Origin: Pseudo-nitzschia pungens
Lineage: Eukaryota; Bacillariophyta; Bacillariophyceae; Bacillariales; Bacillariaceae
Length of the DNA stretch: 64,000 nucleotides
NCBI GenBank assembly: GCA_037355855.1
Contig: CM074763.1
Span: 1,984,001 to 2,048,000 of the forward strand
Direction of reading: 5' to 3'
Position numbers and translations under genes: made by a program. The notes under the pieces were generated by a model that saw nothing but the letters and a program-made list of their open reading frames with translations, did not search any database and had not been told where the DNA came from. Position 1 is the stretch's first letter, and the number at the start of each line of letters is the position of its first letter. Positions 53,910 through 64,000 of the stretch are shown here, one piece after another.

Positions 53910-56900
53910 ATCAACCACCATGCCAGGCTGGTTTCTGGCCCTTTCGGTCCTCCTGCTGGTCCGGACCGCGGTTGGAAGCCCCGGGGACGACCTGAAAGCC
54001 GGGTGGTTTACCAGCACCGGTGAATCCCTGGACGGATCCTCCCTAACCCTGTCCTTTCCCCCTCCCGGGTTCTCGTCGGAGACCTACCAGCAACAGCAAC
54101 AGCTGGCCGCACTCCAACCGTGCGTCTTCGACGATCCCCCCCTCGTGTGGGTCAAGGGCGGCGTCTCGAGGTCGCTGGAAAAACCCCTCGTGGTGGACGC
54201 CTGCTCGCTGGACTGCCAGTTCGGAACCCTGCAGAGCACCGTTCGCGACGCACCAATCGTGGCGGTCCGGAACGGCGGCCGCGTCACCAACTGCAAGGTG
54301 GCGCTCATCAAGGAGAAAGACCTTTTTGAGGAAGAAGATCTGACACTCGGAAGCGACGCTACCATTCCGCCGACCTCCCATTTCACCTACTACGCCACCA
54401 CCGATCATACGGGAGGTTCCACGATCTGGGGCACCTATTACGATCAAGCCAAGTACCACGATTTTACCACCGCGTCCGGATTCCTCTGCGACCAGGGTGA
54501 CTGCTTCCTGGGACGGGTTTCGTGCACCTCGATTCCCAACGACGGGGACTTATGGTTGCCTTTGATGAGGGAGTGTGTTCTGGTCCGGCCGGGTGCGGGA
54601 ACGGTCCGCATCACTCGTTCCCCCCAACCGGAAGCGAAATCAAATTCAAATGATGATAACAATAGCGTTCCACCATCGAATGCCCAGGTGTCGATGACAC
54701 CGCTCGTGGTCAAGACCGGAGATGTGAGACGCATCGTGAGCGCCTACGGGATCGTAGTCGACGCCGGTCCGAATCCCGAGAAAGAATCCCCGAGCGAAAC
54801 GGCAACAAAATATCCCGGTTTTCAATACTACACTCCGGGCAGTGACGAGGACCTGACAAAGACACGGCTGCTCGTCGATGGGTTGCGGATCGAGCATCAG
54901 GCCTACGATGGAATCAAGATTGTGGGAGGTGCCAACACGGTCCGAATCACCGATTCGGACATCACACACAACGGCAAGGACGGAATCGAGGTTCAGGAAG
55001 GTCAGGGCCTCAAGGTGTTGGCGGTGATGGGGGGATCTCTTTCGGCGAACGGGAGGAACGGCATCCACGTCGCGGCAAACCGACCGTACATCGACGAAAA
55101 CAGCGACGGTGGTCCCAGCGGCGTTGGATGGGACCCCCTTGAGATCCTGATCGCCGACGCAGACGTGGGGAGCAATGGTGAGGACGGGGTGCTGGTGATG
55201 GGAAACCGTGTCAAGGAGGTGGTCCTGGACGGTGCGAAAGTGAAGGATAACGCCCTCGATGGCATCGACGTCTGGAACGCCGGTGCCGTGCGATTGCAAG
55301 GGGTCGTCTCCAAGCACAACGCGCAGAACGGACTGGCCGTCGAAGCCGTCGGTGCGGAGGTCGAGATTGCCAATTCCGTCTTTGTCGGGAACGGACGCGA
55401 CTCAAAGCACAGCGACGGACCGTGGAAGAACGCGGGCATCTACATGTGGCTCTCAAAGTCGGTCACTATCACCAACAGCGTGTCCAACGGCAATGGCTTG
55501 GACGGGATTCGGATCTACGACGTTGCCGACATTAGTCTCAAGGGCGTCGATGTCATCCATAACGGCGACGATGGCATACAGATCCGCGAAGCGAGGGCGG
55601 CCTATGGCTACGACTACACCACCCACACCGACTACCTGGTCGGTGCCTATTACTATCCGTGGCACGGAGAGAACTTTCACAACGGCGGGGGGTACCTCCG
55701 CAACCAGTTAGACCCGCCCCAGCAACCGACGCTGGGTGAATACAACGATTCCGATCCGGAGGTAATCACGCAGCACATGGAGTGGTTCCGCCGGTCCAAC
55801 ATCGGCCTACTCGTCACATCCTGGTGGGGACCCAACCGCATCGAGGACACCAACACCAAGAATGTCCTGCTGCAGCACGAGCATCTTGGAAATCTCAAGA
55901 TTGCCCTGCACTACGAGACCACCGGCCGCATCAAGCCGGACGACGAGGACATGTCGGTTCCCCGCAGCGACATCCAATACCTCTGTGCAAACTACTTTGA
56001 CCATCCCAACTACTACAAGATCGACGGCCGGCCGGTCCTGGTAATTTACATCTCCCGGAAACTGGAGGAGCTGGGCACCCTGGAAAAGGCGCTGCTGGTC
56101 ATGAAGAGCGAAGCCAATAAATGCGGACACAACCTGTACCTCATCGGCGACGCCGTGTTTGCCAAGGCTCCCGAGAAAAACAGTGACGAACCGTTCGTCT
56201 CCTTTGTCTACTTTGACGCTGTCACCAATTACGACGTCTACGGATCCAGCGGCGCCTCCAAGCGATCCAGCCCCTACGCCACCGCGCAGGACGTCGACGC
56301 ATACTACGAAGAACAGTCCAAGTGGCGCGAGCTGGCACTCAAGGAGAACTGCCGCTTTATCCCACCGGTCTCTCCTGGCTACAACGACCTGGGAGTCCGA
56401 CCCGAAAAGGACCATCCTCCCCTCTCCAGGAAGCTCGAAAACGAGGCGTCCGAGGAGGGAAGCCTGTTTCGATACCAGCTGGAAAAGGCGCTCCCGTTGG
56501 TCGATCCGATCGTGGACAACCTGATCCTCGTCAATTCCTTCAACGAGTGGCACGAAGACACGCAGATCGAGCCCGTCGTCGCCAGCGACAGCGGCCTCGC
56601 GACGCAACCCGAGGCACTAACGAACGGTCTGGAATACGTTGCCTACGGCGAGCTCTACCTCGACGTTCTCCGGTCCATGACCGACCGGGCCGCAGGCAAC
56701 CAAAAGACAGACCTCGACGGCGCTTTCATCTACGAACCCTCCAAGGTCGCTCTAGCCGACGTGCACTCCTGCCGAAACGGCAACGACGGCATATCCTTTT
56801 TAATCACGGACAACAACCGCGACGCCGAAAATCAGGACGGCGAATTGGACTTTATCCCGGGACCGGACATTTTCTCGTGCGGCAACGATCGCTTCGACTA

Positions 56901-57114
56901 TAAGTTCCACGGCGGCGGCACCATCGACTACCACGTGACGGCCTCTTCGCAGGAGTCGACATCGACCCTGACCGGGACATCGTGCGGCAACGGGTTTATT
57001 CCTTTCGGTGGATGCCCCGGGATCGAGCTGCAAAAGTGTTCCTCCAGTGCCTGCCGGAAACGGATCATCCGCACCCGGTCGGGAACCGAGCTGAAGGACC
57101 ACTTGCTCAAGTAA
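53863..57114 (+). CDS. Secreted beta-helix protein with embedded GH99-like glycosidase domain
   Basis: Predicted 1,083 residues from the first ATG (53863). A second ATG at 53920 in a better context (ACCACCATGCC) starts directly at the signal peptide PGWFLALSVLLLVRTAVGS. Residues ~330-585 are parallel beta-helix repeats (ITDSDITHNGKDGIEV, VKDNALDGIDV, NSVSNGNGLDGIRI, VDVIHNGDDGIQI). Residues ~592-930 match GH99 endo-mannosidase-like enzymes: LVGAYYYPWHGENFH, IGLLVTSWWGP, YYKIDGRPVLVIYI, and FNEWHEDTQIEP with the conserved Glu residues. After it another beta-helix rung follows (VALADVHSCRNGNDGISF), then a Cys-rich end. The glycosidase domain thus appears inserted in the helix. It probably acts on mannan-type glycans outside the cell; activity is inferred. 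Confidence 0.87.
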
Positions 57115-59626
57115 CGGAATGCGCAGCGTGGCACAACGCAACACGTACAGCACAGCGCAATACACTACAGCACAAGTACAGCACAGAACGCAATCCAGTA
57201 AGCAGACAATCAAGCAGAGGTAGCGCATGCACACACAGATTCCTAGTCCGTCGACACCTTAGCAGGCAACCAGCGAGAGAGCAGGACTCGGAGAGAGAAT
57301 CGCAAGATACAGTGTCTAGCACAACGACAAGAGAACGACGCAGCATTCAATCTCTTTGTCAACAACACAACAACCGAGCGATTCCGTACCGTTTGTCGAC
57401 ACTGTCACGGGAGGACGGACTACAAACAAATGCGCAATACGCACACATATTAGATTACATCTTCGAAGGAAAAACAGATACCCCCCCTTTGTGAGATGAT
57501 GTTGTTTAACCAGTAGAATCCTGTTCAAATACTGTAAAAAATTCATGACACTTTTTCTAGTAATGTTGGATATCATGATGGCACAGATTTAGAGCACCTA
57601 CCATAAATGAGTTGGCAATGTGGTTTACAAGTGGTAATACTACGTGTACTTGGATCTCATCCAATAATGTTCTTATGCTGCTGGTTGTTTGATTCTTAAG
57701 GTTCAATTCTCTAGTAAGTCTGGCACTTCTGTGTAGCGAAGTGGTGAAAAAAGGACCTGGCTCGTGGGTAAGTGATTCAACGTGCTGAGCTATCGCCATG
57801 AATTCGTTGAATCAGGTGCATTGTTGAATCGGTCCTGGGCATCATAGGGGTCTTCTTGGAGGAGTGAGGACCGAGAGCGGGGTGCTGTTGTGTGCTATTC
57901 TCGGCACCCTCTCAGCTTCCTCGATGGCTGTACCCGGTATCTATTTTAATTTTGAGAATGAATGAATCGTGTTTCTCTCGCGCTTACTGCATGTTCAACG
58001 TCGGGTATCCGGTTGCAGCACATAATTTTATGCCTACTACATACGTACGGTAATTACCCAACGTTAGCATCCTGCTGTTAGCACGCATCATTATTTCATA
58101 GCAGACAGCATACTAGTAACACTACTATTACTAGTATTAGTAGTAGCTCAATTCATTCTTGCTGGATGCGCTGTTCTGGTGTAGTACTAAACATGTGAAG
58201 AAGAGCTAGTACTAGCAGTACTAGTAGTAGTAGCAGCAGGGTATGCCAGCTCCGGTACTACAGATCGTCCTTGCTCTCGGGCCTAACATCCTCCATAGCA
58301 TCCTCCATAGCACCAGTGTTGAAGGCTAAGAGCTACAATTACTCTACATCTGATAGATATCTTATGAACCAAACCCCACCAAAAATCATCTTTCGGTAAT
58401 GTAACCTTAACTTACTGCCAACTCATGTGGTTTGGTACTAGATGATACAAGTAATCGTATTTTACGTGTTCGTGCGTTGAATTTTGGTTCGGCACGTACA
58501 AGTAACCTTACGGTAAGTTTACCGGTAGAGAAACGTTGCAAGTATTGGGGTGTCAGAGGACTACTTTAGTGCTTCGTAGTACGTACTTGTTACTTGTACC
58601 GGTAAGGTTACGTAATTTTTTCATCCGAGTTTTTGTTCTTCCCCCAAGGAATTTGGATCGAGTCGAGTCCAGTCGAGTCAGTCCAGTCGAATGAATCAAT
58701 CAATCGTCGACGATGATTGAATTAAAAGTTAACGGCTAGATAGGCGAAGGTGTGGCATGCGCGGTGGCATGCGATACTCCCATTTTTGAAACATCTGACG
58801 TCGTCGTGGCATTTCATGGGAGGTTCCAACTGTGCCGCCTCAACCACAAAAACGTTGGACCGGGAGGAAGCGCATCATCCATGCGATGCGATCCGATGTT
58901 TCTTCGTCTCGTCTCTACGAGAGGAAAAAATGAAACGATTGGAAGAGTTAGTCGGTCTTCAACAACGTAAGTTACCAGGTACTGTACTGTACTATTCAGT
59001 ACTACTGGTATGAAAGGTACTGTACTAATCCTACGAGTACTCTGTACTTCGCTCCGGAACTTCGGATGGATGATACGGTAGGAATCATACTTGTACTCGT
59101 ACGAGAATTGCTGTTCACTGTTCTCGCTCAGTTAGTTGTGTTATTACGTTCACGTGATGCCTCTTTCGGCTGAAAAAAAATACCACAACCCACCACACAC
59201 TAATAATTTCCATTGGGAAAAATCACATCTTGGACCTCCCGTTGTCTGTTGTTTCCATTGGAAAGACCCCAAGTGTAAGACAAGCAGTTACATCGTTTGT
59301 TTGCTCCTTGTTCTCTTTGATCGTTCAGAAGAGAAAAAGCACAGCATAACTGCATTCTCGTATTCGATTCGTGTCGAGTGCTTTACACTAGTAGATTCTC
59401 ATTCGTGGAGAATCTTTGACTTTTTGGTCATTTTATTTCTGTTTCTGTTCTTCCGCTTGCCTTGACTGATTGATAGGTTGATTGAACTGGATTGCACTGG
59501 ATTTCCCATCCTATCCTGTCTATTCCATCCCGTCTTTCATTGCCGCAACAAGCAGACTTTTTTTCTTTTTTTTAATCCATCAAGTTTTGAAGTTTCATTC
59601 ATTTCATCGCATACCAATTCATCGCA
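57115..59626. other. Intergenic, 2.5 kb, no supported gene
   Basis: ACAGCACA-type short repeats follow the stop (57120-57200). GTAAGGTTAC/TACCGGTA words recur at 58400-58620, and ACTAGTA words at 58100-58240. Frames such as those at 58750-59013 and 59136-59465 are not protein-like. The last ~150 bases are the T-rich leader of the next gene. No tRNA was found. Confidence 0.55.
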
Positions 59627-61717
59627 ATGGACAGACGCCGCAACAGCACCGGGCAGAGAGGAAGGGACCGGAATCCGTCCTTTGCACGTGCCCGCGATCG
59701 GTTCGAACGCAAGCGCAAGACCGATACCTACGAATACAATGGCAACAACAATTACACCCTCACCGGAAGCGGACGGGGCTACGATGTGGGCGGTGGCAGC
59801 AGTGACAGCCGAATGGACTACGACGACGACGGTCGCGGCGGAGGACGCCAGCGCCGTTCGCGATCGCCCATGCGTTGGGAACGGGGCAAGAAGCAACAAA
59901 AAAAGACCCAGACCGATATTCCCCCGGATCGGGAATTGTTTGTCGGAAACATCCCCTCGGACATTGACGACAAGTTTCTGCTTCATTTCCTCAACGGTGC
60001 CATGCGACAAGCCAAGCTCTGCGCCCGCCACGAGACGCCCTGCCTCAGTGCCCAGATCAACTCGGGCAACTTTGCCTTTGTGGAAATGGTCAATGCGGAA
60101 TACGCCAACAAGTGCCTCAACATCAACGGTGTTTTGTTTCTGAACGCACGGATCAAAGTCGGAAGACCCAAAAAGTACACCGGACCCTTTATGATTCAGA
60201 AAACCTGGCAGGAATTGACGGGCAGCGAGCTCACCATCGATGCAGTCCTGGACGGAGAATCGGAAAAGGTCAACCGGGAACTCTTTGTGGGCAACACGAC
60301 GCCGGAAATGACCGACAAGATGCTCAAGGACTTTTTGGGAACCGCCATGGGACAGGTTGGTCTCAGCATCATGGACGGGAACCCGATCACCCTGTGCGAG
60401 ATGTTTGGCAAGTACGCCTTTATCGAATTGCGGACACCTAGGGAGACGACAAACGCTCTCAACCTCAACAACATCGAGTTTATGAACTCCAAACTGCAGA
60501 TCACTCGCCCCGCCAAATACCAGGGAGAATTCGAGGACCACATGAACTGGGAGCAGGTGCTGGCCCGTTACGGAATCAAACCCGAAGAGTTCAAGCTCGG
60601 AGAGGTCTTGAATCCCACGGCTCTGTTGACCAGCGCTGCTGCGACCGCCGAACCGATCGATGGGGAGGACATCAAGGTCGTCAAGGCCGAGCTGGCGCAG
60701 GTCAGGCAGGCCCTCGAAATCACGCGCCATCAGCTGGAGGAATGTAACAAGAAGTCGGAGGCCCGAAAGGAGCAGTTGATCAGCCTCAACAAAAAATGGT
60801 CTGAGGGCAAGACCGAGCTCACGGAACACAAAAACGAGCTCGACCAGGTCCGCGACCAGCTCAAGAACAATTCGCAGAACGTCACTCGCATCACGGTCGA
60901 CATGGATTCGCGTCTGGAAGCCGAGGTCCTGAAAAAGAAACACGAGGAAACCCAGGGCATGCTGCGCGGCGTCACGGAGTCCCTCCTCAAGGCCACGGAG
61001 AAACTGCAGAACGAGCGAAAGGCTCGAAAGTCTCTGGAAGCCAAGTTCCAGGAGGCCAATTTCAGTCTCAACCTCAACGCCGAGGGCAGTGCTCCCGCAG
61101 CCGCTTCTGCGGGCGCGTCCGCGGGTGGCATCGACTTTGCCGGTCTCCGCTCGGAATTGGAAGTCAAGACGGAAGGTTCCGAAGCGGCCGGCGGAATGGA
61201 AATCGACACCAACATGGAAGAGGACGAACCCAAGATGGAATCCCTCAAGGAATTCCTGGCCAAGACGCCCAAGACCAACATCGACTGGGGGGCCCACGCT
61301 CTTGCCACACCGGCTGCTTCCAGCACCCCGGGCACGATTTCTTCGGCTCCGCGAAGCCGCGATCGCGCCGGTGTTCGTCTCTGCCGCCTCTTGATCAAAA
61401 CCACCAACCTCAATGTCGACAATGCCAAGGAAGTACAGGGCATGGCCGGAAAGTACAACCTGGGTGGATTCATCCAAACCGGAAAGCCCGGAGTCATCGT
61501 GGTGGAAGGTTTGGAATTCAACTGCGATATTTTCATGGACAATTTGGAACGGCAAAAGCAAACCTACGTAAATGTTGGAAAGGTCTCGGAGAGATCCGGA
61601 CGTTCCTTCCCCATGGAACTGACCTTGTTGACGGGCGACAATGCGGCCTCGGACTTTGCCAAGGCCTGCGAATCCGTGGGCTTGAAGGAAAAACTCGAGG
61701 CCGCCTTGAGCAACTGA
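59627..61717 (+). CDS. U2AF65-like RRM protein with coiled coil and Prp3/RWDD2-like C-terminal domain
   Basis: Predicted 696 residues from the ATG at 59627. Arg/Ser/Gly-rich N-terminus (~95 residues). RRM1 (~101-185) begins RELFVGNIPSDIDDKFLLHFLNGAM and has the RNP1-like NFAFVEM; its layout is that of U2AF65 RRM1. RRM2 (~217-305) begins RELFVGNTTPEMTDKMLKDFL with the RNP1-like KYAFIEL. A long coiled coil spans ~345-485, then an acidic linker. The last ~115 residues (VRLCRLLIKTTNL ... MAGKYNLGGFIQTGKPGVIVVEG) resemble the domain shared by Prp3 C-termini and RWDD2 proteins. All parts point to pre-mRNA splicing or RNA binding in the nucleus. The combination is unusual, and a U2AF ligand/UHM domain is absent. 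Strong codon bias and a clean frame suggest high expression. Confidence 0.88.
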   Translation: MDRRRNSTGQRGRDRNPSFARARDRFERKRKTDTYEYNGNNNYTLTGSGRGYDVGGGSSDSRMDYDDDGRGGGRQRRSRSPMRWERGKKQQKKTQTDIPPDRELFVGNIPSDIDDKFLLHFLNGAMRQAKLCARHETPCLSAQINSGNFAFVEMVNAEYANKCLNINGVLFLNARIKVGRPKKYTGPFMIQKTWQELTGSELTIDAVLDGESEKVNRELFVGNTTPEMTDKMLKDFLGTAMGQVGLSIMDGNPITLCEMFGKYAFIELRTPRETTNALNLNNIEFMNSKLQITRPAKYQGEFEDHMNWEQVLARYGIKPEEFKLGEVLNPTALLTSAAATAEPIDGEDIKVVKAELAQVRQALEITRHQLEECNKKSEARKEQLISLNKKWSEGKTELTEHKNELDQVRDQLKNNSQNVTRITVDMDSRLEAEVLKKKHEETQGMLRGVTESLLKATEKLQNERKARKSLEAKFQEANFSLNLNAEGSAPAAASAGASAGGIDFAGLRSELEVKTEGSEAAGGMEIDTNMEEDEPKMESLKEFLAKTPKTNIDWGAHALATPAASSTPGTISSAPRSRDRAGVRLCRLLIKTTNLNVDNAKEVQGMAGKYNLGGFIQTGKPGVIVVEGLEFNCDIFMDNLERQKQTYVNVGKVSERSGRSFPMELTLLTGDNAASDFAKACESVGLKEKLEAALSN

Positions 61718-62398
61718 GGCAGTGAGGAAAGGAATAGCCGCTGAGCTATTGTTCTCTTGTCCCTCTCTCTCTCTCTCTTTTCCTGCCCCCAGCATTCTAC
61801 GTACATAACTAGCATTCGAAAACAAAAGAAAAAACTCGCACGAATCCACCACTCCACCGATGCATAATTCAGTATAATACTACAACGAACCAATCACCAT
61901 TTGATGTAAAAAAGGATTTTGGGTGACCAAAGACATCAAAATTGATCCGTTTGGACCAAGCATTCCTTTTTTTACTATCTCATTGTGATGCTTGGGAACA
62001 ATCCGAAAAACACAAGCCGAGAAACTTGATTGGAATGCTTCGACTGGTTGGAAGCCGATGATGATATTCGAGGAGTTGTAGGTTGTCATACAAATATTTC
62101 TAACAGTGATAGTATAAACGATGAAACTCAATAGACACCGGATGCGCTGAATGATATTATCATTTTATAGTACTATATAAATATACTACGTGTAATCCAT
62201 ATTCCATATTCGACGCTTGAGACCCGTGAGGAAGGTGTCAAAAACGAACTTTTCGTTTCGTTTGAGTTGACTTTTTCTTAGCTCTGAAACCGCAAGCTTG
62301 GATGATATTTCTTGACTAGATTACCGTTCAAACCAGTGACGGAACACTCATTTTACGCCCCGCCCGGTCATCGAACGACAAGCATTTTGATTGAGTGT
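61718..62398. other. Convergent intergenic spacer
   Basis: Lies between the 3' ends of the RRM protein and the PC-esterase. CTCTCTCT runs at 61762-61780, otherwise AT-rich. No gene seen. Confidence 0.55.
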
Positions 62399-63925
62399 TT
62401 ACTGCCGCGCGGAACTGCTGTAAAACCGGATGAGTTCGTGGAGCAGCACGGTGTTTACCGCATCCAAAGGACCCGGCATGCAGTAGTGAAGACAATCGCC
62501 CTTGCCAACATGCAAATCGGGACGCAGAAGGCCCATTTCGTAAAAATCCACAAAGGATATTCGAAGGCCCCGTTCCTTCGCGAAGGCCTCCGACAACCGT
62601 TCGACGATTCCGTTTTGTTCCTTGAAATCCCACCAGTGATAATCCTGTCGCCCGGTATACCAGGGGAGTGAGGTATTCGAAACCGTGGCTTCCGCCCTGG
62701 CTTTGTCGCGGATCGGAATCGGACCCGGTACCTGCTGGCAGTCGGGAAATCCCGGAGCGGTCGTCCTCCAGATCAGGTGGCAGTCCTTGCCAATTTGGTC
62801 GCAATCCTTTTGCCATTCCACGATTCTGGCAAACGTCGCATTCAGTTCCTTCTCGAAAACTTGGTTATCCCTGTAGTGGGCTCCTTTGTTGATGACGATG
62901 ACGGCCGGATCCAATCTCAGCAAATCGTTGATCGAATGCACATTGGCATTGTCGTTGCGCCTCCACTTTAGTTTGGTGCTGTTGTTGCAAGCCCTCGTCT
63001 CGATCCAACCTCTCTCTCGTTCCACGTCGATTCCCCCGATCCAATAATTGAGAGAATTGAACTGCTGCCACGCGAGGGAGTCTCCGAGAAAGACGAGGTT
63101 GCGATTGCGGTTCCACCGACAGAACGTGTCGACATCAAACGACTCGAACAAACACTGCTCCTCCTCCCGTTCCTCTCCCTCCCTGTCGACCGCCCACTCC
63201 CAGGGGTCCGGAGCCGGGAATATGCCCTTTCGATTGCAAACGTTTTCCCACGCTTTTTCGGGCAACGTATACCGAGTGGTGTTCTGTGGCACGTGTTTCC
63301 AGTGCCCGTTTCGAATCCGGTCGCGGCTGCACAGGGTCGGTGTTGGAACCATCTTTTCCGCGTGGTGTTGGTGTTGGTATTGGGGATTCTCGTCTTGCAA
63401 CGATTCAGACTCGACCATGGGAGGAGCGCTCAGAGCCGATGGGAACTCCCTCGGAGGATCCTTTGTGTCGTCCGCAACCGCAGCCGCGTGGGTTGCGGTG
63501 TTTTTACCGATGCTTGCCAATGGGACAACACCACCCCGCAAGGATTGCCCGGTCGAAGAATCGACAGAGAAAGCGGCGGCGTTGCCATCTTTTTGTTGCT
63601 TTGTTGCACGCAACAAGATCAAATTCTCCGTCCAGTTTTTGAAAAGGACCTGAATCAAGAAAAACAGCACGCATATTGCAACCACCAACCGCGGCGGCAT
63701 TGACTTTCGACGTTTTATTTCGCTTGGTCGCTGCTCGTTGTTACTACTTTTACTTTCTACGAACAACCGGCGTGGTATTTGCTGTTGCTGTTGCTGTTGC
63801 TGCAATTCTTCTTTTTGCTGTTTGTCTTGCTCCTGCTGGTTTCTCGGTGAATGTCGTTTCTTCGGAAGTGAGGATCTCATGGTGACAGACGATGCATCCA
63901 AACGAAACAATCCCGACAAGACCAT
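62399..63925 (-). CDS. PC-esterase/TBL-like polysaccharide acyltransferase, type II membrane
   Basis: Predicted 508 residues from the ATG at 63925; a second ATG at 63880 is possible. A basic, Gln-rich cytosolic tail is followed by one signal anchor (about residues 77-96, MPPRLVVAICVLFFLIQVLF), a variable stem, then a lumenal domain. NLVFLGDSLAWQQ (~275) is the GDS motif of the PC-esterase/TBL/PMR5 group, and GDCLHYCMPGPLDAVN (~474-489) holds its DxxH motif, so the Ser-Asp-His set is present. CSRDRIRNGHWK and ENVC upstream match the cysteine-bearing N-terminal region of this group. It would add or remove acetyl groups on polysaccharides or glycans in the Golgi. The substrate is unknown. Confidence 0.85.
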   Translation of the reverse strand: MVLSGLFRLDASSVTMRSSLPKKRHSPRNQQEQDKQQKEELQQQQQQQQIPRRLFVESKSSNNEQRPSEIKRRKSMPPRLVVAICVLFFLIQVLFKNWTENLILLRATKQQKDGNAAAFSVDSSTGQSLRGGVVPLASIGKNTATHAAAVADDTKDPPREFPSALSAPPMVESESLQDENPQYQHQHHAEKMVPTPTLCSRDRIRNGHWKHVPQNTTRYTLPEKAWENVCNRKGIFPAPDPWEWAVDREGEEREEEQCLFESFDVDTFCRWNRNRNLVFLGDSLAWQQFNSLNYWIGGIDVERERGWIETRACNNSTKLKWRRNDNANVHSINDLLRLDPAVIVINKGAHYRDNQVFEKELNATFARIVEWQKDCDQIGKDCHLIWRTTAPGFPDCQQVPGPIPIRDKARAEATVSNTSLPWYTGRQDYHWWDFKEQNGIVERLSEAFAKERGLRISFVDFYEMGLLRPDLHVGKGDCLHYCMPGPLDAVNTVLLHELIRFYSSSARQ

Positions 63926-64000
63926 TATTTTTGTATCCCTTGACAGAGCAAGGATTGAACACGATTCGGGAATACCGCAGCAGTTCTCAGCAGTTCTCGT

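Noticed and set aside
57740..57830. Possible tRNA on the - strand (GGCGATAGCTCAGC looks like a D-arm)
   Set aside because: No T-arm GGTTCGAATCC-like box or acceptor pairing follows at the right distance.
59537..61852. 771-residue - strand frame opposite the RRM protein
   Set aside because: No recognisable domain; the + strand has two RRMs and a clear ATG. Shadow frame.

Overview
This 64-kb window is nuclear DNA from a eukaryote, most likely a diatom or a close photosynthetic stramenopile. I infer this from several things: long mostly single-exon genes with rare short GT-AG introns (270, 354 and 355 nt), GC-rich coding DNA full of Q, N, S, T and D/E homopolymers, and AT-rich intergenic DNA. 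The domain set also fits (luminal cyclophilin-like protein, J-domain/ShKT protein, tandem helicase-associated domains, TBL-type PC-esterase). No species can be named from sequence reading alone.

Layout. 1-14 kb: cyclophilin-like type II membrane protein (-), DUF1275 membrane protein with EF-hands (+), RluA-type pseudouridine synthase (+), and an acidic/basic low-complexity protein (-). 14-28 kb: ribokinase fused to a xylose-isomerase-like barrel (+), a tentative one-pass membrane protein (+), a spliced ER J-domain/ShKT/SDEL protein (-), a decayed and an intact copy of an unrecognised multi-pass membrane family (+), and an O-fucosyltransferase-like protein (-). 28.8-34.5 kb: a complete Ty3/gypsy retrotransposon with two 346-bp LTRs that read as identical and a 5-bp target duplication. 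34.8-43 kb: a spliced XPD/Rad3-like protein whose helicase motifs I, II, V and VI are all altered (-), then a Q-rich protein with two helicase-associated domains (+). 43-53 kb: a gene-poor stretch with a 15-unit array of ~158-bp repeats, a spliced class I/II aminotransferase (-), and a 1.4-kb inverted-repeat element with palindromic subterminal arrays around a split gene fragment. 53-64 kb: a secreted beta-helix/GH99-like protein (+), a U2AF65-like RRM protein with a C-terminal Prp3/RWDD2-like domain (+), and a PC-esterase (-).

The genes are independent eukaryotic units, not an operon. A shared theme is the secretory pathway and glycans: cyclophilin-like, J/ShKT/SDEL, O-fucosyltransferase, PC-esterase and GH99 proteins all carry signal or anchor segments. 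The most unusual item is the XPD-like pseudo-helicase: its reading frame and intron are intact and the Fe-S cysteines are kept, while the ATPase residues are gone. Next come the 158-bp array and the palindrome-armed element. Intergenic DNA is saturated with a few short words (GTAAGGTTAC, TACGGTACCG, TACTAGTAGT) that are scarce in the genes.
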